37,294 bases of DNA, taken from positions 1-37,294 of the forward strand of contig JAEDLE010000017.1 in assembly GCA_016295455.1 (NCBI GenBank), given 5' to 3'. Below, piece after piece: positions 32,366 to 37,294 of this stretch. How positions within the stretch are numbered: the stretch's first letter is position 1; the number at the start of each line of letters is the position of its first letter. The notes below the pieces were generated by a model. That model was not told the DNA's origin. It searched no databases and saw only the letters and a list, made by a program, of their open reading frames with translations. The DNA comes from Bacteroidales bacterium. GTDB lineage: Bacteria; Bacteroidota; Bacteroidia; Bacteroidales; UBA932. The position numbers and the translations under genes are program-made.

Positions 32366-34117
32366 CTAGACCGGATCCTTTCCCTCCTTAATGTCCTTCA
32401 GCCTCAGCTGCAGGGTCGAGGATCCCCTGTAATAGTTTTCCACCAGATAGTAGCAGACATCGATGGGATTGCCCGCCTTGATGTAGTCGAAGTTCTCGGC
32501 CATATTGAAACCTATGGCAGGGACAGGCTTGTACACGCTGTCCTCCTGGATGAGCTCCAGCTTCAGGTGCTGGCCTGAAGGGCCGACCTTCCTGCCGGTA
32601 CCGTCGTCATATACATTGTCCGTCTGGAAGACAGGCGAGCTGTTGCCCGGTCCGAAAGGCTGGAACTGCTTGAGTATGCGGAAGAACTTAGGGGTTATCT
32701 GACTGAAGTTCAGCTTTGCGTCCACATCCACGATAGGTGTGGAAATCTCGGTGTTGAGATGGGCTCCGACATATTCCTCTATCCTGCGGGTGAATTCCGG
32801 CAGGTTTTCCTCGCGCAGGGTCAGTCCGGCGGCGTAGATGTGTCCGCCGAAGTTCTCGAGCAGGTCGGAACAGTGTTCTATCGAACCATAGAGGTCGAAG
32901 CCCTTGATGCTGCGGGCCGAACCGGTCACGAAGCCGTTGGACCTGGTGAGCACGAAGGTAGGCTTGTAGTACTGCTCCACCAGCCTGGAAGCCACGATGC
33001 CGACCACTCCCTTGTTCCAGTCCGGATTGTACACTATGGTTGCGTTCCCGAAGGACAGGCATTTTCCCGTAGTGACCATCTCCAGCGCCTCACGGGTGAT
33101 CTCCCTGTCGATGTTCTTCCTCTCGTTGTTGTTGTCGTTGATCTTGGAACCTATCGCTGCGGCCGCCCTGTCGTCGGAAGCGGTCAGAAGCTCCACCGCG
33201 AGACGGCCTGACTCCATCCTGCCCGCGGCGTTCAGCCTCGGTCCTATCTTGAAGACTATGTCGTCTATGGTGACGTGCGAAGGCTCCAGGTTCGACAGGT
33301 CTATGAGCGCCTTCAGGCCCTTGCGGGGACTCCCGTTGAGCTGTTTGAGGCCGTAATAGGCAAGTATCCTGTTCTCCCCCACCACAGACACCAGGTCCGA
33401 GGCTATGCTGACCACCAGCAGGTCCAGCAGCGGCAGCAGTTCGTCGAAAGGTATGCCGTGTCTCTGGGCAAAGGCCTGCACGAGCTTGAATCCGACTCCG
33501 CAGCCGGAGAGGTCGTCAAAAGGATAGCTGCAGTCCTCCCTCTTCGGGTCCAGGACCGCAACCGCCTGTGGCAGACTGCTGTCGGGGAGATGATGGTCGC
33601 AAATTATCACGTCTATGCCCTTGGAGGCGGCATAGCTGACCTTGTCTATGGCCTTGATTCCGCAGTCCAGGGTGATGATGAGGCTGAAACCGTGCTCTGC
33701 CGCCCAGTCCATACCCTTGAGCGACACGCCGTAACCCTCGTCATAGCGGTCCGGGATATAGAAATCCACGGCGTCGGTGAAGCGCTTGAGGAAGGAATAC
33801 ACCAGCGCGACGGCAGTCGTACCGTCAACGTCATAGTCGCCATATACGAGAATATGCTGACCTTTGGATATGGCCTCGTCGAGCCTGTCCACCGCCTTGG
33901 CCATATCCTTCATCAAGAAGGGGTCGTGGAGGGCGGCAAGAGACGGACGGAAGAAGGAGCGCGCTTCCTCGAAAGTGCGTATTCCCCTCTGTACCAGCAG
34001 TGTGGACAAGACGGGGTCTATGCCCAGCTCAGCCGACAGACGGGATACGGTCTCCGCGTCCACCTCGGCTCTGGGCACCCAGATCTTCTCTTTCTGCAAT
34101 TTATTGTCTGCGGCCAT
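32366..34117 (-). CDS. recJ: single-stranded-DNA-specific exonuclease RecJ
   Basis: 583 residues from this start. DHH phosphoesterase motifs are VYGDYDVDGTTA, LDCGI, DHHLPD and the DHHA1 segment RLNAAGRMESGRLA; an OB-like domain closes the protein. RecJ degrades single-stranded DNA 5' to 3' in recombination and repair. The open frame begins six codons earlier (34135), but a perfect -7 box (34130-34123) lies inside those codons, so I prefer the ATG at 34117. It is convergent with aroK across 26 bases and divergent from lysS. Confidence 0.94.
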   Translation of the reverse strand: MAADNKLQKEKIWVPRAEVDAETVSRLSAELGIDPVLSTLLVQRGIRTFEEARSFFRPSLAALHDPFLMKDMAKAVDRLDEAISKGQHILVYGDYDVDGTTAVALVYSFLKRFTDAVDFYIPDRYDEGYGVSLKGMDWAAEHGFSLIITLDCGIKAIDKVSYAASKGIDVIICDHHLPDSSLPQAVAVLDPKREDCSYPFDDLSGCGVGFKLVQAFAQRHGIPFDELLPLLDLLVVSIASDLVSVVGENRILAYYGLKQLNGSPRKGLKALIDLSNLEPSHVTIDDIVFKIGPRLNAAGRMESGRLAVELLTASDDRAAAAIGSKINDNNNERKNIDREITREALEMVTTGKCLSFGNATIVYNPDWNKGVVGIVASRLVEQYYKPTFVLTRSNGFVTGSARSIKGFDLYGSIEHCSDLLENFGGHIYAAGLTLREENLPEFTRRIEEYVGAHLNTEISTPIVDVDAKLNFSQITPKFFRILKQFQPFGPGNSSPVFQTDNVYDDGTGRKVGPSGQHLKLELIQEDSVYKPVPAIGFNMAENFDYIKAGNPIDVCYYLVENYYRGSSTLQLRLKDIKEGKDPV

Positions 34118-34122
34118 CAGGA

Positions 34123-34130
34123 CAAAGATA
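34123..34130 (-). promoter_or_regulatory. -7 box for recJ, almost at the start codon
   Basis: The minus strand reads TATCTTTG, a perfect -7 box, only 5 bases before the ATG at 34117. If used, the recJ transcript is leaderless or has a leader of a few bases. No good TTTG lies at the -33 distance, so the call is tentative. Confidence 0.45.
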
Positions 34131-34139
34131 CCCATTATA

Positions 34140-34171
34140 TTTCAAAATGAGAATTTAATGTAGTAAATTTG
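34140..34171 (+). promoter_or_regulatory. promoter of lysS
   Basis: TAAATTTG (34164-34171) is a perfect -7 box, with TTTC (34140-34143) 20 bases upstream as a near-consensus -33 box. It lies 24 bases before the lysS ATG. Confidence 0.65.
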
Positions 34172-34195
34172 CACGTTAAACTACTATAAGGGAAA

Positions 34196-35728
34196 ATGGC
34201 AAACATCCAACTCAGCGAACAGGAAATACTCAGGAGACAATCAATGGCAAAGCTCAGGGAACTGGGCATAGAACCGTATCCGGCACCGCTCTATCCGGTG
34301 AACGCAAGCGCCGCGGGAATCGCGCGCGACTATGACCCGGAGGCGGGCAACCTGACCGACGTGTGCATAGCCGGACGCATGATGTCCAGGCGTATAATGG
34401 GAGCGGCTTCGTTCATGGAACTCCAGGACGAGAGCGGCAGGATCCAGGTGTACGTCAAGAGGGATGACATCTGCCCGGGCGAGGACAAGACCATGTACAA
34501 TACCGTCTTCAAGAAACTTCTCGACATCGGTGACATAGTGGGTATCAGGGGCTTCGCCTTCATCACCCAGACCGGACAGCTTTCAATTCACGCGAAGGAG
34601 CTCACCGTTCTGAGCAAGTCGCTCAAGGTGCTCCCTGTGGTCAAGGAGGCCGACGGCAAGGTGCACGACGCCGTGACCGACCCTGAGATGCGCTACAGGA
34701 GGAGATATGTGGACCTCATCGTGAACCCGCAGGTAAAGGAAGTGTTCGTCAAGAGGGCCAAGATTATCGCCACCATGAGGGAGTACTTCAACGAAGCCGG
34801 CTGCCTCGAGGTCGAGACTCCTATACTCCAGTCCATACCGGGCGGAGCCACCGCGAGACCTTTCATCACCCACCACAACGCGCTGGACATAGACCTGTAC
34901 ATGCGCATAGCCAACGAGCTCTATCTCAAGAGACTGATAGTCGGCGGCTTCAACGGTGTATATGAGTTCGCGAAGGACTTCAGGAACGAGGGCATGGACA
35001 AGACCCACAACCCGGAGTTCACCTGCATGGAGATATACGTCGCCTACAAGGACTACCTCTGGATGATGGAGTTCGTGGAGAAGATGCTCGAAAAGATATC
35101 CCTCGCCGTCAACGGCACCACCACCGTCGAAATCAACGGCAACAAGGTCGATTTCAAGGCGCCGTACCGCCGCATCCCGATACTCGAGGCCATACGTGAA
35201 TATGCCGGTGTGGACGTCGCCGGGATGGGTGTGGACGAGCTCAGGGACACCTGCAGGAAGCTGAACGTGGAGTTCGAGCCGAGCATGGGCGTGGGCAAGC
35301 TCATCGATGCCATATTCGGAGAATACTGCGAGAAGAATTTCGTGCAGCCGACCTTCGTGACGGATTATCCGGTGGAGATGTCTCCTCTGACCAAGCGTCA
35401 CAGGGAGAACCCGGCACTTACCGAGCGCTTCGAGCTCTTCGTCTGCGGCAAGGAACTCGCGAATGCATATTCGGAGCTGAACGATCCTGTGGACCAGCTC
35501 GAAAGGTTCGAGGAGCAGGCAAGGCTCAAGAGCAACGGCGACGACGAGGCGATGTTCATCGACTATGACTTCGTGCGCGCGCTCGAATACGGCATGCCTC
35601 CTACCTCCGGACTGGGCATGGGCATAGACCGTCTGACCATGTTCATGACAGGACAGACCACCATCCAGGACGTGCTCTTCTTCCCTCAGATGAAGCCTGA
35701 GCAGTTCTCCAGGAAGGAAGAGGAATAG
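34196..35728 (+). CDS. lysS: lysyl-tRNA synthetase (class II)
   Basis: 510 residues. An N-terminal OB-fold anticodon-binding domain (about 60-170) precedes a class II catalytic core. Motif 2 is FRNEGMDKTHNPEFTCMEIY and motif 3 is GLGMGIDRLTMF near the C-terminus. Length is standard for bacterial LysS, without the C-terminal extension seen in some Bacteroidetes. It charges tRNA-Lys in the cytoplasm. The next gene follows after 2 bases. Confidence 0.97.
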   Translation: MANIQLSEQEILRRQSMAKLRELGIEPYPAPLYPVNASAAGIARDYDPEAGNLTDVCIAGRMMSRRIMGAASFMELQDESGRIQVYVKRDDICPGEDKTMYNTVFKKLLDIGDIVGIRGFAFITQTGQLSIHAKELTVLSKSLKVLPVVKEADGKVHDAVTDPEMRYRRRYVDLIVNPQVKEVFVKRAKIIATMREYFNEAGCLEVETPILQSIPGGATARPFITHHNALDIDLYMRIANELYLKRLIVGGFNGVYEFAKDFRNEGMDKTHNPEFTCMEIYVAYKDYLWMMEFVEKMLEKISLAVNGTTTVEINGNKVDFKAPYRRIPILEAIREYAGVDVAGMGVDELRDTCRKLNVEFEPSMGVGKLIDAIFGEYCEKNFVQPTFVTDYPVEMSPLTKRHRENPALTERFELFVCGKELANAYSELNDPVDQLERFEEQARLKSNGDDEAMFIDYDFVRALEYGMPPTSGLGMGIDRLTMFMTGQTTIQDVLFFPQMKPEQFSRKEEE

Positions 35729-35730
35729 GA

Positions 35731-36537
35731 ATGCTGCAGTCAATCACATCGGCTCAGAACCCTAAGATAAAGGACTTTCTCGCATTGCAGGAAAAATCAA
35801 GACTGCGCCGTGAGAAAGGCCTTTTCGTCGTAGAAGGCAGGAGGGAACTCCTCCACTGCCTGGAAGCCGGCTTTTCACCCAGGACCATATTCGTCTGCGA
35901 GGAGATACTCGGGGCCGGGGAAATGGAGGCTGTGCTAGGGGCCGCGGGAGAGGGCTGCACGGTGTTCAGCGTAAGCGCAAACGTATATGACAGGATGGCC
36001 TACCGCTCAGGTACCGAAGGGGTTACGGCCATCATGCAGGCCAGGAACCTGAGGCTGGAGGAACTGCGCTTCAGGAATGAGGAGCCGCTTATAGTGGTGG
36101 TGGAGGCAGTCGAGAAGCCCGGCAACCTGGGCGCGATACTGCGCAGCGCCGACGCGGCAGGAGCGGACGCGGTGATAGTCTGCGACCCGCTGACCGACCT
36201 CTACAACCCGAACCTGATAAGGGCCAGCATAGGAGCCGTATTCTCGGTCCCGGTGGTTGCGGCATCATCGGCAGAGACCATAGAATGGCTCAGGAGCAGG
36301 GGCGTCACCATATACACCGCACAGCTCCAGGACTCAAGCTGGTATTATGACTGCGACATGAAGAAGGCGACCGCCATAGTGATGGGAACCGAGGCGACCG
36401 GTCTTACCGGAATATGGAGGGAGGCAGCCGACAGGCACATCAGGATCCCTATGCTGGGGAAACTGGACTCGCTGAACGTGTCCGTGTCCGCGGCGGTGCT
36501 GCTCTTCGAGGCGGTCAGACAAAGAAATTCAAAGTGA
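35731..36537 (+). CDS. SpoU/TrmH-family 23S rRNA-type methyltransferase
   Basis: 268 residues. The N-terminal substrate-binding domain begins ITSAQNPKIKDFLALQEKSRLRREKGLFVVEG, the L30e-like arm of the RlmB/TsnR group. The SPOUT domain has EKPGNLGAILRSADAAGADA, IVMGTEATGLT and LDSLNVSVSAAVLLFEAVRQR. The modified nucleotide is probably a 2'-O-methylated rRNA residue, but the exact target cannot be read from sequence. It sits 2 bases after lysS, and its stop overlaps the aroE start codon. It is the second SpoU enzyme in the window, distinct from the smaller one at 13902. Confidence 0.9.
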   Translation: MLQSITSAQNPKIKDFLALQEKSRLRREKGLFVVEGRRELLHCLEAGFSPRTIFVCEEILGAGEMEAVLGAAGEGCTVFSVSANVYDRMAYRSGTEGVTAIMQARNLRLEELRFRNEEPLIVVVEAVEKPGNLGAILRSADAAGADAVIVCDPLTDLYNPNLIRASIGAVFSVPVVAASSAETIEWLRSRGVTIYTAQLQDSSWYYDCDMKKATAIVMGTEATGLTGIWREAADRHIRIPMLGKLDSLNVSVSAAVLLFEAVRQRNSK

Positions 36538-37294
36538 TGATGGAAAGCGACATATACGGACTGATAGGGCATCCGATAGACAAGTCCCTGAGTCCCAAGC
36601 TGTTCAATGCGGGATATGGAGGAGAGTTGAGGTATGACCTCATCGAAGGGTCGGACTTCCTCACTTCCTGGAAGCGTTTCCTGGAGTCGTACAGGGCAAT
36701 AAACGTGACCGCGCCCTTCAAGGAGCAGGCCTACGCCCAGGCGGCGGCCCTCGCAAGGGACGGCTACGGCAGCATATCCGGTCCCTGCCTCAAGACGGGA
36801 GCCACCAACCTGCTGGTAAAGGACAGGGAGAGCGGACAGATACACGCCCACAACAGCGATTTCACCGGTGTGATACTGAGCGTCGGGGAGACTCTCTTCC
36901 CGGGACTGGTGAGGCAGTGCTACGAGGTCTTCGGGGAGAAGGGCTATATCAAGGTGCACCAGTTCATACGCCAGAACCTGACTGAACATTACGGACGCAG
37001 GCCGCAGGCCCTGGTGGTCGGATGCGGGGGCGCAGGCAAGGCGGCTGCGGTCGCAGCGGCGGAGATGGGCTTCTCCACCATCCTGATGAACAGGACCGAA
37101 GCACGCGCGAGGGCCTTCGCCCTGGAAGTCCCGGAATATGGCTTCATAGTCGACCCTGTGTCGGATTTCTGCGGCGCGGTGAAGGAATGCGAGCTGGTGG
37201 TCTACACGCTCCCGATGGCGATGGACGGTTGCCATATTCCTCAGGGAGAGGAACTTGTGGGCGACGGTCCGGTAAGAAAGGTGCTGCTCGAGGC
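36537..37294 (+). CDS. aroE: shikimate dehydrogenase (3' end cut by the window edge)
   Basis: Open for 252 codons to the window end without a stop. It reduces 3-dehydroshikimate with NADPH. SLSPKLFN is the substrate Ser motif, and NVTAPFK carries catalytic Lys62. HNSDFTG carries catalytic Asp108, GCGGAGK (162-168) is the dinucleotide loop, and MNRT follows. The gap from Asp108 to the glycine loop is about 30 residues longer than in E. coli AroE. The start is ATG 36537 (or the tandem ATG at 36540), which shares one base with the upstream stop. I traced the frame by hand, as the gene is truncated. Confidence 0.92.
   Translation, partial: MMESDIYGLIGHPIDKSLSPKLFNAGYGGELRYDLIEGSDFLTSWKRFLESYRAINVTAPFKEQAYAQAAALARDGYGSISGPCLKTGATNLLVKDRESGQIHAHNSDFTGVILSVGETLFPGLVRQCYEVFGEKGYIKVHQFIRQNLTEHYGRRPQALVVGCGGAGKAAAVAAAEMGFSTILMNRTEARARAFALEVPEYGFIVDPVSDFCGAVKECELVVYTLPMAMDGCHIPQGEELVGDGPVRKVLLE

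Noticed and set aside
34583..35743. A 386-codon frame antisense to lysS
   Set aside because: Mirrors a strongly conserved synthetase; composition is typical of a shadow frame.

Overview
The window looks like chromosomal core DNA from a fairly GC-rich member of the Bacteroidales (phylum Bacteroidota). Three things support this. There is a complete moxR-DUF58-DUF4381-batABCDE aerotolerance locus. Promoters match the Bacteroidetes pattern (TAnnTTTG at -7, TTTG near -33) in front of the tRNA gene and most transcription units, with no clear Shine-Dalgarno dependence. Several genes have Bacteroidetes-typical architecture, such as a pseudouridine synthase with a long Arg/Ser/Gly/Tyr-rich N-terminus and an ATP-grasp PPDK. 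I cannot name a genus. Almost every base is coding, and I see no phage, IS, integrase, CRISPR or toxin-antitoxin cargo.

Layout. 1-6804 (minus): tRNA-Val(UAC) with its own promoter and terminator, then an alpha-2-macroglobulin-like protein translationally coupled behind folC. 6867-12235 (plus): a short, apparently degenerate PurL-like protein, a PIN-PhoH ATPase and a strongly codon-biased pyruvate phosphate dikinase. 12236-12448: a hairpin-rich convergent spacer. Then glyA (minus) and a small SpoU-family RNA methyltransferase (plus) are transcribed divergently. 14394-23620 (minus): a tight eight-gene run moxR, DUF58, DUF4381-like, batA, batB, batC, a batD-batE fusion and an EamA-family transporter, with junctions of a few bases. 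23660-32339 (plus): truA, exbB-exbD-tonB-like, an RluB-type pseudouridine synthase, era, parC and aroK. 32366-34117 (minus): recJ. 34196-37294 (plus): lysS, an RlmB/TrmH-like methyltransferase and aroE, which runs off the right edge.

How the genes work together. The Bat block encodes an envelope system: a MoxR AAA+ ATPase, a DUF58 protein, two membrane-anchored VWA proteins, TPR proteins and a BatD membrane protein. ExbB/ExbD/TonB-like proteins form a separate energy-transducing module. RNA modification and translation genes are concentrated here (TruA, an RluB-like enzyme, two SpoU methyltransferases, Era, LysS, tRNA-Val). One-carbon and folate metabolism is represented by FolC and GlyA, and the shikimate pathway by AroK and AroE.

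Most worth a second look are the BatD-BatE fusion that keeps an internal former signal peptide, the PurL-like protein that seems to have lost its catalytic half-site, the alpha-2-macroglobulin without a thioester, the hexanucleotide repeat tract inside batC, a several-fold excess of the palindrome CATATG, and the ppdK-glyA spacer with two near-identical hairpins.
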